Positions 32,419-41,262 of a DNA stretch of 42,914 bases are shown in pieces. Source of the DNA: Spirochaetota bacterium (lineage in GTDB: Bacteria > Spirochaetota > UBA4802 > JAFGDQ01); NCBI GenBank assembly GCA_016934735.1, contig JAFGSG010000114.1, positions 1-42,914 on the forward strand, given 5' to 3'. How positions within the stretch are numbered: the stretch's first letter is position 1; each line of letters begins with the position of its first letter. The translations under genes were made by a program, and so were the position numbers. The notes under the pieces were generated by a model. The model was not told where the DNA came from. It saw nothing but the letters and a program-made list of their open reading frames with translations, and searched no databases.

Positions 32419-33261
32419 CTAGTAATTTACATTTATTACCGGCACCGGTTTCTCGACATTTAACACAACCTTTATCTCAAAACCTTTCTTTGTCCGATTT
32501 TTAGCAAAAAATTCCGCACCTATCATACTTGCCCTGTATTTCATTATCCGCAGCCCCATGCCGCTGCCCATTTCATTTTCTTTACATCCTGTCCCGTCAT
32601 CCAGCACCATTAATTTCAATATTGAATTCTCCGATGTTAAACAAATATGAATATTGCCCGCCCTTCCGTGCTTAATTGCGTTTGTTACAGCTTCGCGCGT
32701 AATGTAATAAAGATGAATTGCGGCCTGATTGTCGTCAATAAAGAAATTGCCTCTGCGGGATATCTCGCATGAAACATTGAAAACTTTTTCAATTGTTGAG
32801 GCCATTTCGCTCAGTGCAGAATACAGCCCGCTCTTATTCATTTCAACAGGTGAAAGCACTTTGGCTATGCTGCGTGTCTGAATAATCGATTTCCTGACAA
32901 GATTGTCGATCTCATCAATATCGTAAATCATATAGCCGGCATAGTCTTTCATTTTCTCACGCAACGCTTCGATTAAAAATGTAACCGCAGTAAGATTCTG
33001 GCCGATGCCGTCATGCAGATCCTGTCCGATGCGCTGCCTTTCCTTTTCTGCTATCTCCATGATTTCCTTCTGTAGTATTCTAGTCTCATTCAGCGCCTCA
33101 GTCTTTATTTCTTCAGCTCGTTTGCGTTCATGAATCTCCATCTGTAGCTTGCTGGTATGGATCTGGTTAAGTTCTTCCATACGCTCTTTATATTTCTTTA
33201 TTTCATTTTCAGTATATCTGTTGATAATTCCGTTTTTAAAAATCCTTTGTAATTTTGTCAT
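32419..33261 (-). CDS. Soluble NarX/DegS-type sensor histidine kinase (HisKA_3)
   Basis: 280 residues with no membrane segment. Residues 15-75 are a coiled coil (ENEIKKYKERMEELNQ...RAEEIKTEALNETRILQKEI). The HisKA_3 box ERQRIGQDLHDGIGQNLTAV has the phosphorylated His83. The ATPase domain has TREAVTNAIKHGRAG (N-box), LDDGTGC and SGMGLRIMKYRASMIGAEF. It has no recognisable input domain, so the signal must come through the coiled coil, a separate protein, or a lost upstream sensor. No remnant of one is seen upstream. It is paired with the NarL-type regulator. Its transcript seems to begin with a terminator-like hairpin (33320-33351). Confidence 0.9.
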   Translation of the reverse strand: MTKLQRIFKNGIINRYTENEIKKYKERMEELNQIHTSKLQMEIHERKRAEEIKTEALNETRILQKEIMEIAEKERQRIGQDLHDGIGQNLTAVTFLIEALREKMKDYAGYMIYDIDEIDNLVRKSIIQTRSIAKVLSPVEMNKSGLYSALSEMASTIEKVFNVSCEISRRGNFFIDDNQAAIHLYYITREAVTNAIKHGRAGNIHICLTSENSILKLMVLDDGTGCKENEMGSGMGLRIMKYRASMIGAEFFAKNRTKKGFEIKVVLNVEKPVPVINVNY

Positions 33262-33319
33262 AAATTTATTGCCTTAATAATTACTTATTTATATAAAAGA
33301 AATGAATTTAAAAAAAGAT

Positions 33320-33351
33320 GAGATTCCCTCCTCATGGACGGAGCAAATCTC
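33320..33351 (-). terminator. Terminator-like hairpin in the histidine kinase leader, attenuator candidate
   Basis: On the minus strand the stem is GAGATT...AATCTC (6 bp) enclosing CTCC...GGAG around an 8-base loop, followed by ATC and seven T's: the form of an intrinsic terminator. It lies about 60 bases upstream of the kinase ATG and downstream of a TATAAT (33378-33373), and no minus-strand gene ends just before it. The arrangement suggests premature termination of the kinase transcript. Confidence 0.5.
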
Positions 33352-33420
33352 TAATTAACACAAAGACTTTATATTATAGTTAAAATCAAGCATAAAAAGT
33401 GCTTTTTACTTAACAATAAA

Positions 33421-33924
33421 ATGCATAATAATAAAATCGTATCATTAAACGAAATAGAAAAGACCAGCAGGGCAGCAATTATTCCCGCATACAGCAATAA
33501 AAAAAAGACCGGGAAACTGAAAGAATTATCCAAATCAAAAGGCAATTGCCTTTTTACTCGCGGAATATCTCACAGCCTGATGAATTTTATCTACAGGGCT
33601 GTTGTACAGTTAAAACTTAAGGATAAAAAGCTTATTTTTTCAAAGGGTGCTGTAAAAATAAACAATATATCGGTAATTAACGCGACTGCCAGCCGTGAAC
33701 TAGATTGGGATGTAGGAATATCAATACGCATTCCATATAATTTGAAATACAATGACACAATAAAATTAAATATCAATAATTCTGAATATAAATTTAAAAT
33801 AATGGAACTCATTGTCCTGTCTGCCCTGCTGCATATCGCTTACCCCTCAAAAAAATCAATATGGTGTTCCAGAATGTCGGCACTGATCATTGCTCAGGGA
33901 TGGAAACAGCTTGAAAAACTTTAG
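33421..33924 (+). CDS. Orphan protein of unknown function
   Basis: 167 residues, no recognised domain. The first ~45 residues are basic and polar (NKKKTGKLKELSKSKG); the rest looks like a compact alpha/beta domain with NNISVINATASRELDWDVGI then SIRIPYNLKYNDTIKLNINN, and a hydrophobic helix ELIVLSALLHIAYPS. No signal peptide or membrane helix. The start ATG has no clear Shine-Dalgarno, a property shared with several real genes in this window. Diverges from the histidine kinase gene across 159 bases. Confidence 0.5.
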   Translation: MHNNKIVSLNEIEKTSRAAIIPAYSNKKKTGKLKELSKSKGNCLFTRGISHSLMNFIYRAVVQLKLKDKKLIFSKGAVKINNISVINATASRELDWDVGISIRIPYNLKYNDTIKLNINNSEYKFKIMELIVLSALLHIAYPSKKSIWCSRMSALIIAQGWKQLEKL

Positions 33925-33954
33925 GATAAACCATATTAAAAAATAAAAAAAGTA

Positions 33955-33984
33955 TTGAATTTTTACTTTTTCTTTCGATAATAA
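33955..33984 (+). promoter_or_regulatory. Possible promoter of the LysM gene
   Basis: TTGAAT (33955-33960), 18-base spacer, TAATAA (33979-33984), about 65 bases before the LysM start codon. The surroundings are nearly pure A/T, so the match is weak evidence. Confidence 0.3.
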
Positions 33985-34049
33985 ATAATATAAAATGATA
34001 CCCAAATATTATTTCGAAAATAATTCAATATAATAAAGCGGAGGCAATT

Positions 34050-34676
34050 ATGGCAGTAAAATCCAATAGTTCTTCTAAAACGAAGTCCAAAGGAGCAACT
34101 AAACCGGCACAAAAGAAAAGCAGCACCAAACCTGCTCCAAAGAAGAAAACCGCGGCAAAACCTGCTAAGCCTGAAACAAAAAAAATTGTAAGGCCGGCAC
34201 AGACCGCTGCTCCAAAACCACTGCCAATTGAAAAGAAAGCTGCAGAGGCCGGACTGGCTTTTGATAAAAAGATGGACCAGCTGGCTAAAAAAGGCTCTTC
34301 AGCCGAAAAAAGCAGCAAGTCATCTCTGAAAGTATTTATCGGGATAGTAATCATTATTGCCGTTGCCGTGCTTGTCTATCTGTTCTACCCGAGAGAAAAA
34401 TCTCCTGTTGTTACAGAAGACACTGTACAAAAACCCATGGCCACAGCACAGGATATCAAACTTCCGGAGACACCAAAAGAGCCAGTTAAACCGAAAGCGA
34501 GTGACGAAAATATATATGTTGTAAAACATAAAGATCAGCTGACCGAGATCAGCAAACAGCACTACGGCAGCTTTATAGAATGGAAGCGCATTTACGAGGC
34601 AAATAAAGACAGGATAAATGATCCGAATTTGATATTCCCAGGTCAGGAACTGGTAATACCAAAAATAAACAAATAG
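34050..34676 (+). CDS. LysM-domain envelope protein with Lys/Ala/Pro-rich cytoplasmic tail
   Basis: 208 residues. Residues 1-92 are a low-complexity basic tail (KSNSSSKTKSKGATKPAQKK, KPAPKKKTAAKPAKP...). One membrane helix follows (about 95-115, VFIGIVIIIAVAVLVYLFY), then a Pro-rich linker and a LysM peptidoglycan-binding domain at the C-terminus (about 157-206: IYVVKHKDQLTEISKQHYGS, EWKRIYEANKDRINDPNLIF then PGQELVIP). The topology puts LysM in the periplasm and the tail in the cytoplasm. GCGGAGGC before ATG. Convergent with the cyclase-like gene, only 16 bases apart. The tail is of the same type as that of the GerMN protein at 18767-19597. Confidence 0.85.
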   Translation: MAVKSNSSSKTKSKGATKPAQKKSSTKPAPKKKTAAKPAKPETKKIVRPAQTAAPKPLPIEKKAAEAGLAFDKKMDQLAKKGSSAEKSSKSSLKVFIGIVIIIAVAVLVYLFYPREKSPVVTEDTVQKPMATAQDIKLPETPKEPVKPKASDENIYVVKHKDQLTEISKQHYGSFIEWKRIYEANKDRINDPNLIFPGQELVIPKINK

Positions 34677-34692
34677 GGATAATACCGTTCAA

Positions 34693-35625
34693 TCAGCTAA
34701 GGGCTTTGCTGTATTCATACTTCAGTGAATGAGCTGTTTTACCGTTAAATTTGGTATTGTCTGTAAACATTCTCTTCATTGCCGATGAAAGATGCTTATA
34801 GATGTTGTCAGAAACAGAAAGCCCGTTGGGACTCGTCGCGTTTTTTTCCAGCTTGGACGCATAATTGATTACTTCCGAAACTATTTTACCTGTATCATTA
34901 TAAAATTTTATCATTCCGGAATCCATGCCTATCCTGAGACTGATTTCATCCGGAATTTGTTTAAGTGGAGATGAATTAAACACCGGAAGCGAAAAAAGTA
35001 TCTCCATGCAACAGGATATACCGGTATGAATCCCTTTGTCATTTCTGAAAGCAAGGATTCCCCCGTCACCCGCCCATGTCCATATGCGCCCGTTATACTG
35101 GTCGAGTTTTCTCCTTATAAATTCCCATAGCCTGAAATATACCTCTTCGACAATGCCTGATTTGTATTTGATTACCAGATCAGTGTTGCCGCATATATCA
35201 AGCGATGCAATTGTTACGGAATATTCCCTGCCTTCTTTAAGCGTGCCCCAGTTTTCCAGGTACTTATTATCATTTTTATATGATTTAAGCTTACGTTTGC
35301 TGAAGTCATAATATACACCGCCGCATGAAAGCTTGTAAAGCAGGTTTTCAAGGCCTGTAACAGTAACGATTTTCCCGTTAAGAAGGCTGTTGTCCAGTTC
35401 TATGATAAAAGTAAACAGATCGTTTAATCGGTCTCTGTCTTCACATTCAAGCACAAGCCTCTTTGCTGCATTCATAGAGGAAATAGTTATACTTTCATTG
35501 ACATTCTCAAGCTCATGAGTACTATACTTCTTATAAAGGTATTTGCCTATTGCCTCTATATCGGGGAAACTAAAATTAATAGCGATTAGTTCAGTAAGTT
35601 CTTTGGTAAGTGTAAGATCAAACAC
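34693..35625 (-). CDS. Class III nucleotidyl cyclase-like protein with N-terminal helical (EAD-like) domain
   Basis: 310 residues from GTG 35625 (AGGAAGG six bases upstream). Residues about 135-280 follow the adenylate/guanylate cyclase fold: VTIASLDICGNTDL with metal-binding Asp143, IWTWAGDGGILAF with Asp187, then ISLRIGMDSGMIKFY and EVINYASKLEKNA. The Asn254 of the transition-state motif is kept, but the usual Arg four residues later is Lys258. The N-terminus (about 1-90) is helical, with ELIAINFSFPDIEAIGKYLY and NAAKRLVLECEDRDRLNDLF, resembling effector-associated (EAD-type) adaptor domains. No membrane segment. It may be a cyclase of altered activity or a nucleotide sensor. Same strand as alr, 75 bases downstream. 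Confidence 0.7.
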   Translation of the reverse strand: MFDLTLTKELTELIAINFSFPDIEAIGKYLYKKYSTHELENVNESITISSMNAAKRLVLECEDRDRLNDLFTFIIELDNSLLNGKIVTVTGLENLLYKLSCGGVYYDFSKRKLKSYKNDNKYLENWGTLKEGREYSVTIASLDICGNTDLVIKYKSGIVEEVYFRLWEFIRRKLDQYNGRIWTWAGDGGILAFRNDKGIHTGISCCMEILFSLPVFNSSPLKQIPDEISLRIGMDSGMIKFYNDTGKIVSEVINYASKLEKNATSPNGLSVSDNIYKHLSSAMKRMFTDNTKFNGKTAHSLKYEYSKALS

Positions 35626-35700
35626 GGCAAGCCTTCCTTATGTCTATGATCGGCAAATTCATTATTAAAATATAGTTCATCAGGATAATTTTTTACCTAT

Positions 35701-36822
35701 TTATCCGATATATTGCTTTTGTACTCTTTTAGATATGCCACAGGTAACTTCATAGGGGATAGTGCCGATCAATTCGGCAATCGTTTCTGCTGTGATGGTA
35801 TCCCGGCCGAAGAGAATCACTTCTTCCCCGAGAGGATATTCGTCATTGCCGAGATCAACGAGTATCTGATCCATGCATACCCGGCCTGCCACAGGATACA
35901 GATTGCCTCTTATGATCACACTGCCTTTATTAGAGAGAAATCTGCTGTATCCATCGCCATAACCCACAGGCACTGTTGCGATGTTTGTGTCATTCTTTGT
36001 TCTGTAAGTTAGGCCGTACGAAAGCGGAGTATCTTTCTTTACTCTTTTGATAAAAATAACGCAGCTTTTGAACGTCATAGAGGGAATAAGCTTAACACTG
36101 GAATTACAGTTCCCGGAAGGCCTGTATCCATATGCCGTGATGCCGGGCCTCGCCAAGTTAAAAATTGACTCTTTGTAGTTCAGAATGGCCGCGCTGTTAG
36201 CCATATGTCTGTATTTAACATCAATTCCATTTATTTCAAATTCTTCGAGTATTTCTTTAAATTCAGCTATCTGATTTTTTGTAAACGTCGAATCCGGATC
36301 ATCCGATACAGGAAAATGTGTAAACACTCCCTCCAGTAAAACACCCGGCAGACCGGCAATTGTTTTACCAATAACGAAAGCTTCCTCGGGCCGGCACCCG
36401 ATCCTGCCCATGCCAGTGTCGATCTTCAAATGCAGTTTTACAACTAATCCCTTTTTTCCTGCTGCTACGGATATCTTCTCTGCAAGAGCAAAGTCTGCAA
36501 CTGTCTGCGAAATTCCGTATTTAAGAATGGTATCGATTTCCTCTCTGCGCGGAAGTATGAGCCCGAGGTTAAGTATGGGCAGATTTATGCCGGCTTCGCG
36601 AAGTTCCATGCCCTCCATAGGCGACGATACACCCAGCATATCCGCCAGCGCGTTCTTCTCTGCCATACGGGACACCTGGACAGCACCGTGTCCGTAGCCG
36701 TCCGCCTTTACAGCGAGCAGAACAGCCGTCCCGTTTCCTACACGCTCTCTTATCGACACAAGGTTGCGACGCACTGCATCAAGATCAATCTCTAGATATG
36801 TCTTCTTAAAAATATCTTTCAT
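35701..36822 (-). CDS. alr: Alanine racemase
   Basis: 373 residues from ATG 36822, chosen because MKDIFKKTYLEIDLDAVRRN aligns with normal Alr N-termini; an upstream ATG at 36852 would add ten residues. PLP-binding Lys39 is in LLAVKADGYGHG, and the second catalytic base Tyr269 in PLSYGLTYRTKN; HLKIDTGMGRIG, RPGITAYG and VAGRVCMDQILVDLG are intact. The enzyme interconverts L- and D-alanine for peptidoglycan. Neither possible start has a strong ribosome site. It probably shares a transcript with the cyclase-like gene downstream. Confidence 0.95.
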   Translation of the reverse strand: MKDIFKKTYLEIDLDAVRRNLVSIRERVGNGTAVLLAVKADGYGHGAVQVSRMAEKNALADMLGVSSPMEGMELREAGINLPILNLGLILPRREEIDTILKYGISQTVADFALAEKISVAAGKKGLVVKLHLKIDTGMGRIGCRPEEAFVIGKTIAGLPGVLLEGVFTHFPVSDDPDSTFTKNQIAEFKEILEEFEINGIDVKYRHMANSAAILNYKESIFNLARPGITAYGYRPSGNCNSSVKLIPSMTFKSCVIFIKRVKKDTPLSYGLTYRTKNDTNIATVPVGYGDGYSRFLSNKGSVIIRGNLYPVAGRVCMDQILVDLGNDEYPLGEEVILFGRDTITAETIAELIGTIPYEVTCGISKRVQKQYIG

Positions 36823-36987
36823 AAATAATTCGTAAGTATAAAATAAATGCATTAGATAGAAAAACCGAACAACGGAAAAACATATTGTATAAATACATAT
36901 TATTTTTCAAGGGATATTTTTATTCAGATGGAATAAGAAAGCAAATATTTCACCGTATAATATTAACATATACGCCGCTGTTCCTTT

Positions 36988-37031
36988 CATGGATTAATAT
37001 CCGTAATTAAAAAACCGGATATTAATCCATG
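36988..37031. repeat. Perfect 16-bp inverted repeat overlapping the MATE stop codon
   Basis: CATGGATTAATATCCG (36988-37003) and CGGATATTAATCCATG (37016-37031) are perfect inverted arms around a 12-base spacer. The right arm contains the last codons and stop of the MATE gene, so the left arm is an inverted copy of that gene end. On the minus strand the loop contains T6. It can act as a transcript-end hairpin, though no U-run follows. Confidence 0.6.
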
Positions 37032-38416
37032 ACCGGAGTTTCAATCTTTGTAGGCCGGATTACAGATTTCTTCCAGCGGCCGGAAAAATAATATGCAAAG
37101 CTGATTATCATTGTCACGAAAAAGCTCAATGCAACCGCTATCCATATGCCTGTAACGCCAAGGCTTGTCTTTGAGAGAATCCATGAAAAGGGAACGCGGA
37201 CTACCCATAGCGAAAAAAGTGAAAAAAACATCGTCATCAGAGTATGGCCGGAGCCGTTTGCTATTCCATTCGTTATAAACATAACAGCGAAAAAGATATA
37301 ACACGAACCGGCTATCCGCAGATAACTAGTACCTATCTCAACCACCTCAGCATCGTTGGCAAGGCCGAACATCGCAAAAATTGTATTTGAAAATAATATT
37401 GCAAACAACGAAATCATTATTGTAATAGTTGCAGACATTATAACGCCCCATTTGAATACTTCCTTAACGCGCTCCGGTTTTTTTGCACCCAGATTCTGGC
37501 CGGTTAATGTGGAGGCTGCCATGCTCATAGACAAGGCCGGCATTATGGCAACCATGTCTATTCTTCCCACTGCTCCGAAGGCATTGGTTGCAGCTGCTCC
37601 GAAGGCATTAACGAACGTAACAACAAAAAGCGCGCTTAACGAGACAAGAGACTGCTGTATCATGGATGGAAAGCCTATCTTTAATATTATTGAAGTCATT
37701 TTCCGGTTTAGAGCCAGTTTCCTTGGATTCAATGCTATGACATGCTCCTTCCTGTTCAGATATACTATACATAGCACCATGGCAATGATCTGCGCTACAA
37801 GAGTGGCATATGCCGCACCAATCAGGCCATTATGCGGAAAAATACTCCAGCCTCCTATCAGAAACGGATCCAGGATTATGTTTATCCCTACGCCTATTGC
37901 CATAAATATAAGAGGCGTCACAGTATCCCCTATTCCCCTTAAAATTGAACTGATCAGAACAACAATATATATTGGTATAAAAGCTAAAAAACTGACCTTC
38001 AGATAACCGGAAGCCATTTCAAAATTATTTACAGGTGTGTTCAGCATTATTAAAATGTTATCACGGTATATTATACCCAGGGTTACAAGTAATACAGCGA
38101 CGATAATGGCAAGTGAAAATGAATTGTTTACAGTGGTATTAACCATTTCATAATTCTTAGCTCCATAATACTGCGCGACAAGTATGGTTGTGGCCATTGT
38201 TATACCCATGGATATGCCAATCAAGATGAACAGTACCGGAGTTGATACTCCAACTGCTCCTACGGCATCTTTACCTACAAGATGTCCCACCCAGATTGTG
38301 TTTACGATACTATGACCAACCTGTATAATATTACCTATCAGCATTGGAATAGAAAATTGCAGCAAATGCCTTGGAATGCTCCCTGTTGTAAGGTCTTTTC
38401 CGAATTTTTGGGTCAT
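37022..38416 (-). CDS. MATE family multidrug/Na+-driven efflux transporter
   Basis: 464 residues with twelve predicted membrane helices in the two-bundle MATE arrangement. Family motifs in the first half: GSIPRHLLQFSIPMLIGNII, HSIVNTIWVGHLVGKDAVGA and AQYYGAKNYEMVN; and in the second: ALNRKMTSIILKIGFPSMIQ, SMAASTLTGQNLGAKKPERV. Exports cationic compounds in exchange for Na+ or H+. AGGAG lies eight bases before ATG. Monocistronic, with an inverted repeat at its 3' end. The substrate cannot be inferred. Confidence 0.93.
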   Translation of the reverse strand: MTQKFGKDLTTGSIPRHLLQFSIPMLIGNIIQVGHSIVNTIWVGHLVGKDAVGAVGVSTPVLFILIGISMGITMATTILVAQYYGAKNYEMVNTTVNNSFSLAIIVAVLLVTLGIIYRDNILIMLNTPVNNFEMASGYLKVSFLAFIPIYIVVLISSILRGIGDTVTPLIFMAIGVGINIILDPFLIGGWSIFPHNGLIGAAYATLVAQIIAMVLCIVYLNRKEHVIALNPRKLALNRKMTSIILKIGFPSMIQQSLVSLSALFVVTFVNAFGAAATNAFGAVGRIDMVAIMPALSMSMAASTLTGQNLGAKKPERVKEVFKWGVIMSATITIMISLFAILFSNTIFAMFGLANDAEVVEIGTSYLRIAGSCYIFFAVMFITNGIANGSGHTLMTMFFSLFSLWVVRVPFSWILSKTSLGVTGIWIAVALSFFVTMIISFAYYFSGRWKKSVIRPTKIETPVMD

Positions 38417-38701
38417 ATATACTACTCCTGAATTGATGGATTAAGTTAGTTTTCAGACTATATATTTCAACACATAATTTTTATTTTTTAAAAATTGAGC
38501 GATAACAGCATATATTTTAGAAAATATGGACATCTTGCAGAATTACTACACCATTATATGATATCTTTTGTTGAAGATACTTTGCCGGATATAATGTATT
38601 TCAATTTATCGAATATTAAACTTAATTCTGAGATGACTTGTAAATAAGTCTAGTACCGGCGCTATTTTTCTTGAAAAAATGTATTAAACTTGAAATAATG
38701 A
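38417..38701. other. AT-rich divergent intergenic region without a gene
   Basis: Left part of the 386-base gap between the MATE gene and nrdJ. I searched for a cobalamin-riboswitch core and an NrdR-type box, both plausible before a B12-dependent reductase, and see neither. No remnant frame is convincing on either strand. Confidence 0.5.
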
Positions 38702-38729
38702 TTGTCAATAATAAGGCTCATTATATAAT
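38702..38729 (+). promoter_or_regulatory. Sigma-70-type promoter of nrdJ
   Basis: TTGTCA (38702-38707), 16-base spacer, perfect TATAAT (38724-38729). Start near 38736, leader of about 67 bases ending in AGAGG before the nrdJ ATG. Confidence 0.6.
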
Positions 38730-38802
38730 TCACGTCTGCAATTTTTCGACCTTTAATTATTGCCGTTCAATTTAAATTTGTTACACTTGTTATAGAGGCA
38801 TC

Positions 38803-41136
38803 ATGCTGGACAAAACTATTAAAATAAAATGGACTGATATTAAAATTGCTTCAAAGATCAGGCCTGAGCTTTCAAAGAACTCCGGGATCGTCCTTGAGAG
38901 GCGGTACCTTGCAAAAGATGATAAAGGCCGGGTCATTGAGACTCCGGAAGATCTCTTTAAAAGAGTGGCCGGCTTTATAGCATTCGCGGATTTAAACTAC
39001 GGAAAAAGCACGGAAGAAATTTCCAAAACAGCATCTGAATTTTACGAACTTATGGCATCAATGAGCTTTATTCCTAACAGCCCCACTCTCATGAACGCGG
39101 GACGGGATCTGGGGCAGCTTTCCGCATGCTTTGTGCTTCCGGTCGAAGATTCAATGTCCGGAATATTTGATTCGCTTAAGCAAATGGCGCTTATACACAA
39201 GAGCGGCGGTGGAACAGGTTTTTCTTTCTCGCGCCTGCGTCCCCGGAATGACTTTGTGCATTCCACGGCTGGCATATCGAGCGGGCCGATCTCATTTATG
39301 AACATCTTTAATGCAGCTACTGAAACAGTAAAACAGGGGGGCACAAGACGCGGCGCCAATATGGCAATACTGAACATAGACCATCCGGATATCATAAATT
39401 TTATCAAAGCAAAAGAAGACAATCACACGCTTACTAATTTTAATATTTCCGTTGCCTTAACCGACGAATTCATGAAAGCTATCGAGCAGGGTAAATCCTT
39501 TGCTCTTAGAAATCCAAGATCGGGCGAAAAAACCGGCGGGATCAATGCGCTTGAAACATTCAATCTCATTGTTGAGAAAGCCTGGTCTAACGGCGAACCC
39601 GGCATTATCTTTATTGACAGAATAAATGAAACAAGTCCGCTTAAGAAAATCGGCAGGATAGAGAGCACAAATCCATGCGGCGAGCAGCCGCTGCTCCCGT
39701 ACGAATCATGCAACCTCGGCTCTATTAATCTCAACAAGGTAATTGCAAAATCGAACGGTTCCCGCAAAATCGACTGGGATGAACTTCGCAGGATTACAAG
39801 GCTTGCCGTGCATTTTCTCGATAATGTAATTGACCTCAATAATTATCCTTTGGATAAAATACGTGAAATGACTATTGCCAACAGAAAGATCGGTCTTGGC
39901 GTAATGGGTTTTGCCGATGTTCTCATAAGGCTCGGTATTCCCTATGACTCTGATGAAGCAATAGAAGTTGCTGAAAAGATAATGCAGACCATTCAGGACG
40001 AATCAAAAGCCGCTTCGGCTGACCTCGCAAAAGAGAGAGGCGCGTTTCCGAACTTCGCGAAAAGCACATATGCCGAAGAAGGCATAGCGCCGCTCCGTAA
40101 TGCTACTACGACTACAATAGCTCCGACCGGCACAATAAGCATTATAGCAAACTCATCGAGCGGAGTAGAACCGGTATTCGCGCTTGCATACGAAAGAAAC
40201 GTAATGGACAATGACATACTTGTCGAAGCAAATCCCCTGTTTGAGGCAATAGCAAAAGAAAACGGATTCTACAGCGACGAATTAATGCACAGGATCGCCG
40301 AGCACGGTTCGGCAAAAGACATAGACGACATACCGGAAGACTTCAGAAGAATATTTGTAACAGCGCATGACATTTCGCCGGAATGGCACATTAAGATACA
40401 GGCAGCATTTCAGAAATTCACTGATAATGCTGTTTCAAAGACCGTGAATTTTGCGAACAGCGCCACTGTTAAAGATATAGAAGAAGTATACATGCTCGCT
40501 TACAGGCTCGGATGCAAAGGCGTCACTGTTTACAGGGACGGCTCAAGGGAGTCACAGGTTCTGTCCAAAAAATCGGACAGAGAAAAAGCAGCGGATGTTT
40601 TATCGGCAGAAGAAGGCCGTAAAAGTATGACTCCCCGTCCAAGAAACGAAGTGACACATGGTTCCACAAGAAAGATGACTACAGGCTGCGGCTCGCTCTA
40701 TGTAACCATAAACGAAGACGAGAACGGGCTGTTCGAAGTGTTCGCCACAATGGGCAAAGGAGGCGGATGCGCAGCAAGCCAGACAGAAGCAGTAAGCCGC
40801 ATGATCTCACTCGCGCTCCGGAGCGGCATAGATAAAGCGCAGATCGTAAAACAGCTGAAGGGCGTACGCTGCCCCAACCAGGCATGGGAGAAAGGCGGAC
40901 GCATTTATTCGTGCGCTGACGCGATCGCGAAGGCCATTGAAAGGCATTCCGGCGTTGATCCGCGGGATTGTGTAAGCGACGCAGACAAAACGGAATCAGC
41001 AAAAAACACGGCCGAGACTAACGGCAAGGGCAGCGACATTGTCATGGTCGGAGTATGTCCGGACTGCCATGGGCCGCTGGAGTTCGAAAGCGGATGCAGC
41101 GTCTGCAGATCGTGCGGTTTCTCGAGATGCGGATAG
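38803..41136 (+). CDS. nrdJ: Class II, adenosylcobalamin-dependent ribonucleotide reductase
   Basis: 777 residues, the length of the bacterial B12-dependent enzyme. Reductase motifs: FIPNSPTLMNAGRDLGQLSA with the Cys of the redox pair in SACFVLPVEDS; GGGTGFSFSRLRP; GTRRGANMAIL; the NPCGEQPLLPYESCNLGSIN block with the thiyl-radical Cys; and TTTIAPTGTISIIAN. The C-terminal quarter has a TSCPD-type domain (TTGCGSLYVTINEDENGLFE, GGGCAASQTEAVSRM) and a four-Cys zinc-ribbon tail (CPDCHGP...CSVCRSCGFSRCG) that recharges the active site. It reduces ribonucleotides to deoxyribonucleotides without oxygen. Own promoter. No other reductase is visible. Confidence 0.97.
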   Translation: MLDKTIKIKWTDIKIASKIRPELSKNSGIVLERRYLAKDDKGRVIETPEDLFKRVAGFIAFADLNYGKSTEEISKTASEFYELMASMSFIPNSPTLMNAGRDLGQLSACFVLPVEDSMSGIFDSLKQMALIHKSGGGTGFSFSRLRPRNDFVHSTAGISSGPISFMNIFNAATETVKQGGTRRGANMAILNIDHPDIINFIKAKEDNHTLTNFNISVALTDEFMKAIEQGKSFALRNPRSGEKTGGINALETFNLIVEKAWSNGEPGIIFIDRINETSPLKKIGRIESTNPCGEQPLLPYESCNLGSINLNKVIAKSNGSRKIDWDELRRITRLAVHFLDNVIDLNNYPLDKIREMTIANRKIGLGVMGFADVLIRLGIPYDSDEAIEVAEKIMQTIQDESKAASADLAKERGAFPNFAKSTYAEEGIAPLRNATTTTIAPTGTISIIANSSSGVEPVFALAYERNVMDNDILVEANPLFEAIAKENGFYSDELMHRIAEHGSAKDIDDIPEDFRRIFVTAHDISPEWHIKIQAAFQKFTDNAVSKTVNFANSATVKDIEEVYMLAYRLGCKGVTVYRDGSRESQVLSKKSDREKAADVLSAEEGRKSMTPRPRNEVTHGSTRKMTTGCGSLYVTINEDENGLFEVFATMGKGGGCAASQTEAVSRMISLALRSGIDKAQIVKQLKGVRCPNQAWEKGGRIYSCADAIAKAIERHSGVDPRDCVSDADKTESAKNTAETNGKGSDIVMVGVCPDCHGPLEFESGCSVCRSCGFSRCG

Positions 41137-41262
41137 AATCGTAAAAAATCTAATTGACTGCAATATTGTATTTTCAAAAATGCTTTTTATTTCAACCGGG
41201 TATTTCACATTATAAAATGAAATACTGTTTAATCTTTAGACGCTGATTCGGCATGCAGATAA

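Noticed and set aside
38417..38802. Cobalamin riboswitch or NrdR box before the B12-dependent reductase
   Set aside because: Looked for because of gene function; no B12-box-like core or paired NrdR-type palindrome is visible, only an ordinary promoter.
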